Positions 25,501 to 40,500 of a DNA stretch of 64,000 nt are shown in pieces. Origin of the DNA: Diploscapter coronatus (Eukaryota; Nematoda; Chromadorea; Rhabditida; Rhabditidae); assembly GCA_964036155.1 (NCBI GenBank), contig OZ038423.1, positions 37,277,249-37,341,248 on the forward strand, given 5' to 3'. Each line of letters opens with the position of its first letter. Position 1 is the stretch's first letter. A model generated the notes under the pieces. The model had not been told where the DNA came from. It saw only the letters and a program-made list of their open reading frames with translations, and did not search any database. The position numbers were made by a program, and so were the translations under genes.

Positions 25501-28500
25501 CCTGATCTTCAAATTCACTGATCTTGTTCAAAATGCGAAATGCTAAATTCCTTCATCTCTCCCTCATTCATTCCATCCACATTATCAATCATTTTTTATC
25601 GCATCAAACCTCGCGCCGTGAGGTGAGCAATTTTCAATCTTCGAACAGGCAAAACCTCATAGCTTCATATTCTCTCACCGCTAGACACAAATCAAAGGGT
25701 CTTAGAGAATCGCAACTTCACATATTTCATCATCATTATTCCCTCCTTCGGAAAAAATGTCTCTCCCTCAAATGTTCACTTCATAAATTCCACATAGCTT
25801 ATGGGTAGATATAGAAAATTGAATTTCTAGTCTTTCTTCAGAAACGAACCGAACAATTATTCAATCTTCAGGCCAACCTCAGAATAGAATTCGCCTATTT
25901 ATCATATTATGAAGGGTAGACACAAGACATTGGGAATGACAGCATTTTGAATGCAAAAATGCCCAAGTATGGCCAATTGAGCTGAAAAATCCGCTCAGCT
26001 GGGTCTCCATTTCTCAGGTCAAAGAACATCGTGTTTCTATCGCGGATTTCAAAAATAAGTGAAACCTTGCAATGCTGCACGATTTTGTGGGCGTGGTCTT
26101 TCTCTTCCCTTTAGAAAAGGGGAGACAAGACTTCGCCCACAAAATGCGCAGACTGCATAGATGTAATAATTTTCGAACTTCCTCCAGATTTTGGATTAGA
26201 AAAGGCTTCTCTTCTCCTACTATTTCCGTTTTGAGTTGCAGATGAAACGTAAATAGAGTCACACAGGCTTAAAATATCTCTGCTAGCAAAAAAGAGCGCG
26301 AATTTAGTATTTGCATCTGAAATGTGATGTGAAAGAGCGTAACTCGGTGGAGTGAACTACAAAACAACGGCTTCTCTCCGCCAACCAAATCATCATTATA
26401 AAACAACGAGGCTAGCCACACATAGTTCCTGCTAATTATAAAACATAGCGCGTCTCAAAATTAGAGCTGCTTCCAAAATTTTCATTTTTTCCTACTTCAC
26501 ATTGAAGAATATATTAGCATAAAATCCGTCTGATATGCTACTTTTTAGTATATTTCCAAAATGGTTGGGAAGCAGAATGGGAGACTTTATCACATTGAAT
26601 ATTTTATGATTTGGAATGCAGTATGACTTCGCATGCCAATACTTCCTCTTTGCTAACTTCCATTCATCCATCCATCCATTCAGCTAGTACTATGTTAACA
26701 CGACTGCATATACTAATTCCTTTCAAAACTATCCCGGATAGTTTTCCTTCAGTATACTTCAAAACGGTGAAAAATAGACGATTTTAAGAGATACATCCTT
26801 GTCAGAGGCCTGACTTGTAAATTAGCCCCTTCTAGTTTAGTTTCACAGGCTCTCTTCTCCTTCTTCTACAGATTTCCATCTTTCATTTACGTCTTCTCGC
26901 TTTTCCTGCCTTCTGTTAATATTCAGTGACGAAAACACACTAGAGTCCCCAAGGGCAAACAACATTTTCCCGCCATTTCTTTGCTCTCGCTACCCATTCG
27001 TCCATTCACACATGCCTTAGCTCGCTCGAGTAATTCAGCAACACAAATTATGCATTATGCGCGCATCATCTCACATTAATCCCAAATCTACAACTTCTCA
27101 TTTTCCAATCAACCAAGTCTCGATTTCATGAAGCTCAAATTGAGTTGTTCCTTCTCTTAAAACCATCTAACATTCAACCTAACTTCCCATTTTTCTAAAC
27201 CAACCAAGTTTCAGTATTTCATAAAGATTAGATTAAATTAACCTTTTAAAATTTCGCATTTTAAAAATCTGTTTTGACTTCATAAAGTTCAACTTAAATT
27301 TACCTTTCGAAATTATCTCTTAAAGTCCGAATAATCAAATTATTCATTCCTCGTCAATTTCCGAATCATTTCTTCGATTTGCAGCATTTCCCGAATAATT
27401 GTTTGAGTTGTTTCTTTATAGTGACGACACACAAACTCATAAATGCCTTCGCAGTACAAATTTCTCCAGTGCGGCTGAATTCTCCGGTCGAGTCCAAGAT
27501 TTGGCTAATTTCTCTATTCCCCCAATTTTGCCTGCCTCATTCACTCATATTTTAGCATTCGGCTCAATTTTTTCATTCTTGCCTAAAAATAAAACCACAA
27601 GTCTATCACCTATAATTAAAAAATCAATAACATCAACCGAGTAGGTGCGCTATACACATTAAAGGGCTTTATCATCCCTCTATAATGCACAGGGTGGGAA
27701 GGTGAGAGAAACAAAATCACATCGGCTGCATATATATCTTGTAGAGGTGTTGAAAGTATGAAAAAGGCAGACCTAGGAAGGACTTAAGACAGAATGTTCG
27801 TGCTGCGACCTACTATTTTCAACGCGCAAGAGCCTATTCGAGCATAGAGGAGAGCTTGAGACAGTCATAGCGTTTCCTCTGCATGCTCTAGCTCCCGATA
27901 GTCTTTCTTCGCGCCACTAATATCCCTCTTAAATGCTCCTTGAAGTTGAAAAGTGAGTAAACTAACTATGGCAACTGATCCGAATTTGTCCGCGACGGCC
28001 ACAGTGCTATAGTCCAACACGCACACAGAGGTCACGTAGCGAGGCGTCGTGTCGTCGCAGAAAATCACTAGCTGGTTTTCCTGCAACAAAAATCGTTATT
28101 TTCGAATTTCTGCAAAAATGAGATTTTTCGCAAATTTAATCCAGTTTTTCCTTATTCTAACGCTATCTATTCAACGAGAATAGGATTTTAAATATTTGCA
28201 AGACAAATAATTATTTGCAAAATTTCAGTAAAATTTCCCTTTTTTTACCATTTCCTTAGTCTACACTTTTTTTGCAATTTTAGCGACTTCTAGAACAAAA
28301 TTCATGTGTTATGACTATCATTTTTCCTAATTCTAATTGCAAGAATATGATTGCAAAATGTTTCTAACAAACTCCTCATCATTGTTGTAAATGCCATCAA
28401 TTTCTTCGTGTGCAATTTTATCGAAAAATGCGACTTTCAAAACAGGCTTTAGCTCGAATTCGAAATTTCATTTAGGTTACTTATGAACTCTAATCAATTA

Positions 28501-31500
28501 TGCTTGGTTTAACACTCTATTCCCCCATTATGCTTTGCCTAAAATAAGACCAATTAGTCTGGGCGTCTTTCATCTTTAATTTCGCATTTGATTTATGTTG
28601 ATTGTGTTTTGGCTCTTTGAAATTCCGCAAATAAAGAAAAATGCGTTTCATTCATTTGTTTCAAATCAAAAATCCCGTGTTTCGAGCCTCAATTCTAAAT
28701 TGCGCGAAATCGAATTCTCATTCACATGTGATATTCCCCGTTCTCCAGGCAGTTTTATCCGCCTCAGGCATAATTCATCCCGAGCAAGTCATCCTCTATT
28801 TCACATTTCTGATATTCTCTGCCCGCCCCGTTTTCCCTACCCCCACTTCGGGATTTCCACCAGCAAACATGCTATCTTCCTTATTCATGCAGGCCTCGTC
28901 TAGAAACAGGCTTATTTTTATCGCGAAATAATTCAATGTTTTGAATGAAATATCCATGTTTACAATTCATCACGGCTACTGCTCTAATTGGAATTCCGAT
29001 CGTGATCTTTCATCACTTCAATTAAGCGTGTAGTAAAATTCGGAATATCTCAAGTCTCCCTATTTGAACTTCTACAGTGCAACGAATCTTCATTCTTCTC
29101 GAAAATTTGAATTTTATGAGCATTTTTCCGTAAACGAAGCTTCTTCATTTACATCCAACAACAGCAAAAACCTTTCGTTTTTCGAAATTTGAATTGCCTT
29201 ATTTGAAAGAAAATTTCTTAAAAAAGAACGGATGCGTGAAAAGTGAATGCTTATCGAGCATAAATGATTTTAGATTTGTGCGTTCCAAAAATAGTCTCTT
29301 TTCGCACTTCTCGAATGTAATGAGCCATAATCTGGTCGATTCGCGATTCTGAGATTCGTGACAACTTTCAGCTGTCTTTCTGCATCTGCTTCAAGCGAAT
29401 TCTTTTTCCCTTCTTGTCCTTTTTCGCGCGCATTTGATTTTTAATTTTTTATGCATCGTGATCATGCCATTACGATGTCACCACGAACGTTTATAAATAT
29501 CAACAGCTTCTTCCTTGAAGATGGTGAAGTTTACAAATTTCCTTGGTGGAAAAGTAGTGACAATTTCAACAAGTGTCATTTTCACTCACCATTTTGCGAT
29601 ATCTGACGAAATGGATCGATTCCTGGATGTCGGCAACGATGATTCTCTGACCTGTGGAAGTGATGCTCACGATTTGCACGGGGAAGTTCTGAAATCAGTC
29701 GTTTTCATTTCTGGGAACATTTTCCCTCCAAAATGGGGATAATTTTTGGAGAAAATTACTCAAAATCATCGTTATTTCTATTCATTTTCTGACAAAATAG
29801 ACGAGTGTCGCGATTTTGAGTAATTTTACCCAAAATATGATTTCTGCGAGAAAAGCACTCAAACATCACCCATTCCAGTCATTTCCATCTATAAATTTTG
29901 CCGCGCACGATAATTTTAGTTTTGCACCTGCCCTTATTAATCAGAAATTTGAGTTCTCTGCGTAGATTTCCCATTTCAATTTTCTATTCCAACTAATTTT
30001 GTGTAGGCCAATTTGCGCATATTCACATTCATGCGTGTGTCTTGTCGAGCACCTATTTACGGAGTCGAGCGAAACTAGGGGCATTTTTCCAGAGTTCAAA
30101 ATTCAGAATTTATCATATCTCAAGCCCTATGTTGAAGGATAGGGGAGAAAATTCGTTTGATACAACATATCCCAATCCTTCTATGTAGTAAGATCCCTAA
30201 CATTCGTGGTTAAGATACCTTTTCCCAGGCACATCTAGCTGGGGGCAATTTTGTATGCAACGTTGCCCGAGGCATCTCCATCGATCATCTATCATTTATT
30301 CCGGCAAATGAGTGTCTCTATCTCCATTTTCCCTCTATATTCGCATTTTCGCATGGCTGCCTCCTCATTTTGCCAGTTCCCAGAATTCGACTGCTTATCT
30401 ATAGATATAGAAATGTCTTTTGAATTTGTTCTCTACTATGAAGAAACTCAACTACAGGCTATTTACACTTTCCAAGTCCGACTTAACTCCGGACTTCTAG
30501 AAATTTCAAGTTCCGACCTCAACGCCCAAATCGCTAAACTCCGCAAATCCCTGAGACTATTCAGATTCCAAAATATGATGACATACTCAAATCCCTCGAC
30601 TCAAATCGCTCTTCTCCAATTCTCAAACCTCGATTTCTATTGTCTGGCAGAAAATGAGTTTCCTGAGCCGAAGGTAGTAGGCAGTAAATTGTCTCGAGGC
30701 CTGCATTGTCCCCCCTTCACCAATTTCTATTTTCTTAGATTATTCCAAAAACGCTTATGGTCCTAGAAAATTGGACACGCCTCTCATTCTGCTCAAATTC
30801 AAAAAGGGATCATTATCTTGAGATAGGCGTTGGGACGCCAGCCCAGACCTATTCCAGGCTAATTTCGCATTCCAACCCAACACCGTTTCCCCTCCAATCA
30901 TTTTCTGCGACCTTCGCACAATCTAGCCGATTTCCTAGAACGACACAACGTCCTCACGTAGTGAGGGAATCTAATAGCACTGCTTAACGCACCGTGCTAA
31001 GCGGTTCCTCGCATCGCTAACTTACATAACTCAAATATGCAAATGTGGTTGGGGCTGATTCCGATTAGCATAACCGACGAAGACCGCCTCCTTTCTCCGA
31101 GATGCCTGTGAGGTAGAGGTCCATTAATCCCTTATAGGATAGGATCCCGAGTCAGGATTTTGAGAATTCGAAACTTCACTTATCCATAATTTCAAGTTCC
31201 CCTTGAGATCTAACCTTTCAAGGCCTGAACCTCGACCAGTCCTGATCTCTAATCTCTACCTCCTGTGTCTGTTCAGGTTCTACTTCCTTCCAATTGCCCT
31301 CGACTCAAACTCCTGACTAACAATGTTGTTCGATGGTAATTGCTAATTATCCTCCTCCCGGATAGAGATGAGAAATGAGGAGAGCAAAGTCCCGACTTCT
31401 TCAGAATCCGCTCATTCTACTCGAATCTTCTTCTATGTATGCACGTAAATTCCCAGCTCTGACATTCTGCTTCCTTTTCGCTTCTTCAAACTTTTACACT

Positions 31501-34500
31501 ATTTCCAATTCCCCATAGGGTCTCTCAACTTTGCCTAATGACCATTTATAATTTTTATCGTCGCGTAGTTCTATATCAACCAATTCCAATGGAGTTTTGA
31601 TGGCTGCACTGCATGGAATTTATCGTTTATCTCATCCTATTTTCAAAGAATAGGAGGGGAAAACCTTCTGGTATAACTCATAATACAGTTACCGAAATTC
31701 TTACTTCAATTCATACAATTCCCTCTCGTGTCACGTACATTTCTCACTAATAGTTCATCAAAAGATTTTCCAAGAACTTTCGGCTTGAATACATTCTTTT
31801 ATCCGCGAGAATACACGATATGGGAAGTCCGAATTTCGGATGAATAATTCGCTCTCAGCGTGTTTTTCCCGGCTTTTTATCATCATTCCCTACAATTCGG
31901 AGTTGTAGTTGTTATTGCGTGTTCTCACGATAGTCACTCATTTGTTGTGTTTTGTAATTTCAAATTCTCCCATACCAGATTAGGTAACCTCCTAATATCT
32001 AAATTTTTCTATTTCAAATATCCAGTCTAATAAGGTCTTGAAACTTTCAAAATTATGAAATTTTTCTACTTTAATGCTAATTTTCAACTCCAAAAACTCG
32101 TTGAACGATCCAATATATTCTTCAAAAGTTCATCCGATGACCTCTATTTCAATTGTTTTGTTCTGCTTTTTTTCAAATTCAACCTTTAAGCTTCCCACAC
32201 TTTATGTGCGCGGTGCGAATTTTATTAGTGCAATTTTCGTAGTGTAATTTTATTCCGCAAATTGGAAAAGTGAAATATCAAAGGGTGGAGAGGAGCTGTA
32301 CAAAAAGTTGAGTATCGAATGAGGAAATGCTTCAATTCTCAATATTCATGTTTCTAGATTTCATCTGCTCTCAAAGCTCTCATTTTCGCCTCTTTCCCTT
32401 TTTCGAGTATGGCTAATCTGTTTGCCTAAAGACACAGAATGGAACTTAATCTTCTGCTCATTTATAAAAAAAATTATAAACAGAGCTTTAGTTAGACGTT
32501 CAAATTATAAGAAACCTTAGAAAATTAAAGTTTAACTTCAAATTCATGTTTTTTATCTCTTTAAGAAACTCTGAAGTCAACTTCATCAAGTCCTGTTTAT
32601 GAACTTTGTCTACTTTTACTGAACAACGCATTTTTCGTTTTCGTATTCGATGTCATCTTGTCTTGACCACTCAAAAAACAAACAAATTGACCGCTTTCAG
32701 ATCGATGAGAAGAGAACATCAATAACTGCAGTCAACTACTTAGTAACGAGCCTCTTCTCCCATTTTCCGAGTTCAGAACAGTAGCTTTTCCAATGACTTA
32801 TGAAATATCCACATTTCCCACATCAACAGCCTCGATCTCGTTTAGCCCCATTTCTTCTAATTCGTAAGTTTCGCTTTATCTTCAAGAAACTGGCATAAAA
32901 TTGAAATTTCCAAAATGTGTTATGCTAGTTTGGTAAAGATGTACAGTAATTCCCCAAAAATATCCAAGAAAAATTCCAGACTCGAAACCGAAAACAACTG
33001 TACATTCTATGAATGGTCGCGGAACCCGGTGCACGCGAAATTCTTCCGAATCTTCTCGATCATCTCCGTGCTGACGGTGCTGGTCGTGGTCGTTGTTCTC
33101 GGAAATGCCCTGGTTATTGCGGCTGTTTTACTTCGACGTCGACTGCGATCAGCCACTGGATTGCTGATTCTCTCACTTGGAGTTGCGGATCTACTGGTAA
33201 GCCAGGAGATTTGAACAGAACGAAATTCCAATCTATTTCAGAACTAAATTTTCACAATTCAAACCAAATCAATCGATAATTCCAGGTCGGCACCGTGATA
33301 CTCCCATTCTCAATAGCGAACGAAGTGCTCGATCAATATTGGATCTTCGGTGAGCGATGGTGCACGATCTGGCTGACGATGGACATCTGGATGTGCACGG
33401 CGTCGATCTACAACCTGGTCGCGATTTCGATCGACCGCTACATCGCCATCATTAAGCCACTCAACTACCCCATGCTCGTCACGAAATTCCGCGCGAGATG
33501 CACTGTGGCACTGGTGTGGGTCGGCAGTTTTATCATCTGCTCTCCTAGCTTCTTCTTGGCTTCGTCTATCAAGGTAAGACCAAAATTCACTTTATCGTTT
33601 CCCATTTTCATCTTCTCGCAAATGACATCATCACGTTCAATTCAAATGACAATATCGACGGTTTTCTTCCAGAACAAAGACACCCCGTGCCGATGCACTC
33701 CAGCCAATGCGGGTCGTGCGTATGTGATATTCTCCGCCTCATCCTCGTTCTACATCCCGATGGTGATCGTGATTTTCGTCTATTTCCGCATCTACATCGC
33801 TGCTCGAGCCGCGACGAAGAGTATCTACAGCGGGATGATGAGCGTGACGGCGAATGCGAACAAGAGCACAAAGAACTATCTGCTCAACCACCCGAATGTC
33901 CTGTCAAAAGATTCACTCCCGATGCTCCGAGTTCACCGAGGATCTTCCTTGGCCAATTTCAAGTCCAAAGTGGGCAATAATGCGTGAGTTTTCCAAGTTT
34001 ATTTTTACCACTTTCCATCCCTTTTCTTTTAAGTTTAGACTTTTAAAAATACATTTCTAAAGCTGAAAATCTCAGTTTCAAAAATTTTAGAAACGGTCAC
34101 AATCCATCCAACGGAGTGCCGATGGAACCAATTCACAACCCAGGAGCACGAACAGTCCGAGGCTCGACTTCTTCCTGCGACAACGCGTCTCCACCCGACA
34201 GAAAGTGCTCTGACGGACCCCTTTCCACCGGTCACGCCCCCGTTCACTCGATGTCAGCCACGAGACGGGCCACTGTGATGCATCCACTTCAAGAACACAC
34301 CACGACTGATTCGGAATCGTCGGAAGCCGGGTAAGAAAATGATGAACCTTATGAAAAGTCTATGTTTGAAAAATGGGATGACACATGTGTAAAAAAAAGG
34401 ATGGGAAAACGCTATTCTTCTTTTCAATGAAGAAAAAGCCTCAACCTTCGTAACACCAGACACTTTTTGACTCATTAATTAGTCCAATCAAAAGCTGGGC

Positions 34501-37500
34501 CAAGGCATCAATGAAAACGAGGGTGGGGTGGGGGAATTGAAAAGGGGCGCCGAAAAAATTTCACCGCTTTCTTTCATCAGCGAAGTAAAATAACCAGTTG
34601 ACAAATTGCTGCGGTGAAAGAGCAATACACATTGAGAGGGGAACTAATAAATGGCACGGGAAATTGACCCAGATGGTGCGAATTAGTGGAATTATTGAAA
34701 CTCAAATCTTCGCTCTTGAAATATGCGCTACATTCATTAAAAATGACTGAAACTCACTTTCTGTTCCAATTAGAAGTATATAAAGTTTTATAATGAAGCT
34801 CGCATATTTTAAAGTCAAAGTTTGTCAAGATCTTAGTCAAAAATAATAAAACGAAGATCAGCCTTTTTAGAACTCCAATCAACGACCTATCGCCTCCCGA
34901 TGAGCAAATGTCACCTCCTGTGGCCGAACCCCTACCCGTCGAACATCATCACAAATCCATGAACCCGATCAAGAGAATTCTGAGAAGAGGGCAGAGGAAA
35001 CGTGCTGGAGGAGCCTACGAAAAGCGACTGTCTTTGGAAATCAAAGCCGCCAAAACGGTGGCCATCGTGACAGGATGCTTCATTTTTTGCTGGCTCGGAT
35101 TTTCACTGGGTACGCGCAAATTTAGATGCGAACTTTACATTACGAAAAGCAACCAAATGAAAAATGAGCCTAAAAAGCACTTATTTCCCATATTTTCTCA
35201 CTTCATTTCTCGCGTAGCGTAAATAGCTTATTTTCAATTTTTCAGTGTACGGACTAGAAATACAACTGAACGATGTAGTCTGGTCGATTGTATTCTGGTT
35301 GGGCTATTTGAATTCCGGTACGTGCAAAACTTGCAAAAACCGCCAATTATGGGTGAAATTCTAGCATTGAACCCCGTCATCTACACGGTATTCAATCGGG
35401 AGTTCCGAATCTGCTTCAAGCGTCTGCTCACTTGCCATCATTTGAATCATCCGGTTTCGAACAAGGTAGGGGACATTTTTCAACCAGAAAATCAAAATAT
35501 TGCGCGACTTGGAGAAACAATTTTACAAAAATTAAGAAATATATCTTCTTCAAATTGGAGCATTTTTGCCTTTTCAAGTTTCCTAATCAAGGGGTCTATG
35601 AAAAACTCGAAATTTAAAAATTTAGACAATCCACCAGCAAAACAACTCCTACAACTCGACAAACCGAACGACCCTATTCAAAGGCAATTCGAGAATGGCC
35701 ACTATGTCCTCACCACCAGTCTACAATCCTCTACCGTTGCCTCATGAGAACAAAATTCCTAACTCTTCATAGGGTTCTTTTCCGATATTTTTGGTATGTT
35801 CATAAGATGCAAAGAACAAAATTGTCTTAAAAATGAACCTTCTCAAAAAATATCTTTCCATCCATCCATCCATTTTATTCTATTGTAACCCGATGCTTAA
35901 CCATTTCAATTAAACTGGCTTTACAGGTGTTCTTTTCTATTCTCAAATCCGGTTGTGTGCAACTTTCTTCTAGATTCCGTTATGCAAAAATGTTCGATGA
36001 AAACAGGCTAAACTATGTGCGGGTGTTCCTCAAATTCAGCCTCAAGTGTATTTTCGATTTCTTCTCGAATAAAACGCGAATTTCTATATTAGAATTCAAT
36101 TTCCGTTGTTGCCATTCATCATTCCATAACGCATTCAAAAACGCGGTGATTCTTTCGTTATTTCACAATATTTTCTTCACAAAGTTTATCCAAATTGATA
36201 TATTTCACCAAAGATCAATAAAATTTTAGAAATATCATTTGTCGATCCAATTCCTAATCAAAATAACCAAAAAGCACGTAGAAAAATGTATGTTAATTTC
36301 TGAATTCTACAACCTTATATTGGATAGCCCAATAATAATAATAATAATAATAAAGATATGTTGATATTTTTCCTCCGAAAATAATGCATATCTGACAAGC
36401 CACCTCTCACAAAGAGGATATGCCTAGTTTTGTAAGCCCTGTCTTTATTATTCATTTAGTCATTCAGTCAATGCCTATGTTTTGCCAGATGCAGAAATCC
36501 TTCTGTTCATTTCATTCTTCCTACTACTTGATGCGGAAGCCGCGCATAGAAGAGTAAGAACCGTCAACATTATCATAGATAGCACAGAAACAAAAAAAAT
36601 GCGACTTTCTCATATACCCACTCATCAATGCGCATTGGTGTAGCTCTTTATACGTAAATTTGCGCATTTTTAGATCTCCTGCATTAAACACGTATTTTCA
36701 TCATTTCCAGCTTCCTGATCAAGTCCAAATAGGTCATAATTTGCCAAGGACATCATCCGAATGTCGAAAAACGTGGATGAATTGATTACCGGCACTAAAA
36801 TATCGTGCTCTAAGAATCACAGAACACAAGCGTCTCTTGCTATTACCAAATTAGCATTCCGGAATGAGAACAGAAGTCTTGGTGGGGAATCTCACTTATC
36901 CACTTCATTAGGGCAAATGCCTATGTCTTTTCTTCTTTTTCTCTCGACTTCGGCCATGTTCATAATTATGCATATCCATGCCCTTGATGAATACGTAAAA
37001 GCTCGCTCAATTAAGGCGCGCATCGCCCTATTTATGTTTGCAGCGCTAGACTTTTTGCTGTAAAAATAACTCGCTCGAAAAGGTCACACCGCGCCGATAG
37101 AGAAGAACCAATTTTTTCAAATTATTGCTGGGGTTGCAAACAAAATTAAAAGATGTCTTGATGTGTGATCGCCCCAGGCAAAAACGGCATAAATAATAAT
37201 TCGTATCTAGGAAAAAAACTTGATCAGCACAAAATCATAATTTACGTCCAGAACCAACCCAAACAAAATACGTGTAACCTACAAAACGTCAGGGAAAACA
37301 AAGTTTCGCCTCTCAAAAACCGCTCCAATTCTTTCCGAAGCAACAACCTTTTCCCTTACTAGTAAAAGTACGAGCTCCAAATTTGTGCTGGTGTACTACG
37401 CAATACAAATGTCCCCGAGATATTGTAGTTGGAATAGAAAAATCTCGCAGATGAAAAGAATTTTTAGAATTGCGGGCAATTTTAAGAATAACGCGTCCAG

Positions 37501-40500
37501 TATTGCAAAATTTACGGGAAAGCGAAAGAGTAAACTAACCTTGTTCTCGCATTTGGAGAGCAGTTTCTTCTTGCCGAAATCATACAGACGTAGGTGGTTG
37601 CCGAATCCAATGAGGGCACGGCCACGGAAATCGTGAATTGCGTTCACTGCCTAAAATAACAAACAAATAAAACGATTATCAGGCAATTCGTACAAGTAGC
37701 ACCACAAAATTGAACAAATATGCATATTTTGAGCCAATTAAAAAAGTAATAGCTTGCTCATAAAGTATAGGGTAGGGATTTAGTAACAGAATTCTGGATA
37801 TCAAACTTTTAGTTTAGAAAATTTATATAATGATTATTTTTATAGATTGTGTTGCGGTACTACTTTTACTAATTGTTTGATTATCATTCTCAAGAAGACA
37901 TTACGAATTTCTAAATTATGGATTAATTTTTTAGGGGCGTAGTTCAAAGTTGTGAGATTTTTGAAGTCAAAACTCTCGGATAATTTCTGATTGATAAGAA
38001 TTGTTGCCTTGTTCTTTCCTACCTTAGGAGTTTCCGTCCTATGCAGCAGATCGAATCTATCTCCTGCAGGCGAGAGCACGAAAGTGTAGATGCATCCGGC
38101 CGTGTCTTGCGCAGGGGACAATTTCTGCCCGACGCCGCAACCGACGAGGGCCATCACTGTGTCAGGGTGCGCTTGGAATTGCACGAATGCGATGCTGAAA
38201 TTTGCCTTTCGAATGACAATTCAGAAATATCGCAAATTTCGTAATTTGACGAAAAGGAGAGAGAAAGTATGCAAAGGAGATAGCATTTCCTTCCCTTCTA
38301 GCCCCTACATGATTATTTCGCCAAATTACAAAATTTCAAATGTTCAAAATCTCACCATTTAGCAGCCTCATCTTGTGGAAGTTCAAAGAAAGTCAGCTCC
38401 TCGCCATTCTTTGCACTCATCAGACGAACACAGGAAGCCCACATTCCTGCAAATCAGAAAGTCAAAGGTTAAATTTTTCGATGGTTTATGGGAAAATTCT
38501 CAAATTATTTATTTATTTTTTTAGAATTTTGAAATTATTTTACCGGGAGCAGCTTTGGGTGATCCGTAGACGCTCTCATCGGGTTTGTTGTTCCTGAGCG
38601 CGCTCGAAATCTCCCTGGCCAATTCCAATTCCTCGCTGTCTCCCGCCAGTCTTTCGATGTCCTGAAAATTATTATAATTCCACAATAGTCTTCTTCAAAC
38701 TGTTTAAACTGTCCTTTTTGCAATAGAAAATGCGAAATTTCTTGAATCTCAATTCACCAGACTTCCCAAAACACGACCTGCACAAACTTGCAGAAAAGTA
38801 GTGCACCTTTCCGAGAACGATTAAGAAGACGTGCTCTTTTCCTCTCGATACGACACACTATTATTTCTGCGGATCGAGTTTTGAGACGTCTGCAACTCAC
38901 ATCGGCCATTTCATTCCTCTTGACAGTCTTAGTGGCCTCAGTATAGGTGGCATGGTCAGTCTCGATGAGCATGATGACTGGCGCGTTCGGATGGACGACC
39001 ATGCTGCGTGGCGTGTATTTGAGGGGAATCGACTGCTGATTGAATGAGACTCCGAGCTTTTCGGCCACCAGAATTCTGCAATTTTACTTCCTTTTTTTCG
39101 GAAAATACATGGTTAAAGTCTGTCATTGTATTTGAAAATTTTGCCTTTCACGAATTTTTTCTTTAATTATGTAAAAGGTTATAAAAAAAAGTACTCTACA
39201 AGTCTATAATTAAATTTTCACTACTCATTTTAACAATTTATAATGCAGAGAATGAGTTTTTTTCCGTTTACCTGAGAGTATTTTCCGCAATCGCGACAAT
39301 GCCCTCCGGACATCTGTAGGAGGAGAACGAAGAGGCATAATCCAGAGGAATGTAGCTGAAGGGGGTCAGATGGAAGCGTTTCTGGAAGTGGTAGAGCAGC
39401 CAGGAGCGGGACGAGCAGCACATTACCTGAATGAAAAATGATTATTTTACCAAGTTTGGTCTTTCCAAATCTTCCTTTTAGTTCGAAGCTATCTTTCTTC
39501 GGTAAATTATTCGGAGTTACTCAACTTTTGAGTGCATATCTCCTCTATTTCAAACACAACGAAGCAGCTCAATTCAAATTAGGTCTTTTTCGGAACATAA
39601 TCGGCACATTTGCCCCATAATGTGAGGCGAATTTCAAAAAATGAACTAACCGCATCCTTCCCCTGCGTTCGGACTCGGTACAGCTTGACAGGCCTGGTTC
39701 CCAGATACCTCGTTCTGGTGTCCATTATGGCACCCGTCACATTGTCGACTGTGTTGCGGAAGATGCAGCCGTTCTGCAACACGATTCTTCATTCAAGTTT
39801 TTGTTTTTCCCCATTTCCCACCTGCAACCCAATGTTCAAGTGGATCGTGCCGAGTCCCTTTCCATCCTCAGTGTTCGTCTCCAGCAGCAGAATCGACTCG
39901 GGAACGGTGGGTAGATTTTGGGAGCTAAAAATCCACTCTTTATTAGTTTACCAAAAAGTAAAGAAGATCGATTTTGCGCTTTTCCGAAAACCCCATTCAA
40001 TTTAGTCTTTTTCCCGCTTGTTTGTTCTAATTTTAGAATTCCAAATCTAAGTTCTGAACAGCGCTGTTCGTAATTCCGATTCCGTGACATCGAAAATTTC
40101 AGTTCGGATTTCGATCGTTTTAGGATCAAAACTCCATAAACAGCCCTAATTCGGAGTGTCCTTTTAGTTAATTTTAAACTAAAATTACCTCAGAGGAGTG
40201 AGCGTGTCCTGCGGATCCAGGGAGATGATTCGGACGATGCAGTCAGAAGTGCCGACTGCGAGGAATCGCGACTTGAGCTCTCCCTCAGGCACGTCGCTCA
40301 GACTCATCGACGTCACGTCTGCGTTCATCAACTTGCGCTCAGTGAACTCGTTCAGAGTGCCGGTCTGAAGGTTTCATCATTCTGCTCTTCTTGCTCTCAC
40401 GATGAATTCACATTTATTTTCATACGATCATCTGCTCAGAAAAATTCACTTCTCTTTATCAGCATTTTCACTTTTTAAAGCTGAACATGAAAGACATTCA

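Larger units (their letters stand above)
29689..37539 (-). other. 7.9-kb SF3B3 intron 23, host of a nested receptor gene
   Basis: Lies between the exon ending KCENK and the exon encoding the [10 protein letters not shown] region. It contains the whole plus-strand GPCR gene 32915-35772. Outside that gene, 29689-32914 and 35773-37539 show no supportable exons. The 171-residue frame at 30251-30766 is probably chance in pyrimidine-rich sequence. Confidence 0.85.

Noticed and set aside
30251..30766. 171-residue plus-strand frame in SF3B3 intron 23
   Set aside because: Long for AT-rich DNA, but the strand is pyrimidine-rich and so poor in stop codons. The protein has no recognisable domain, no splice support, and biased composition.
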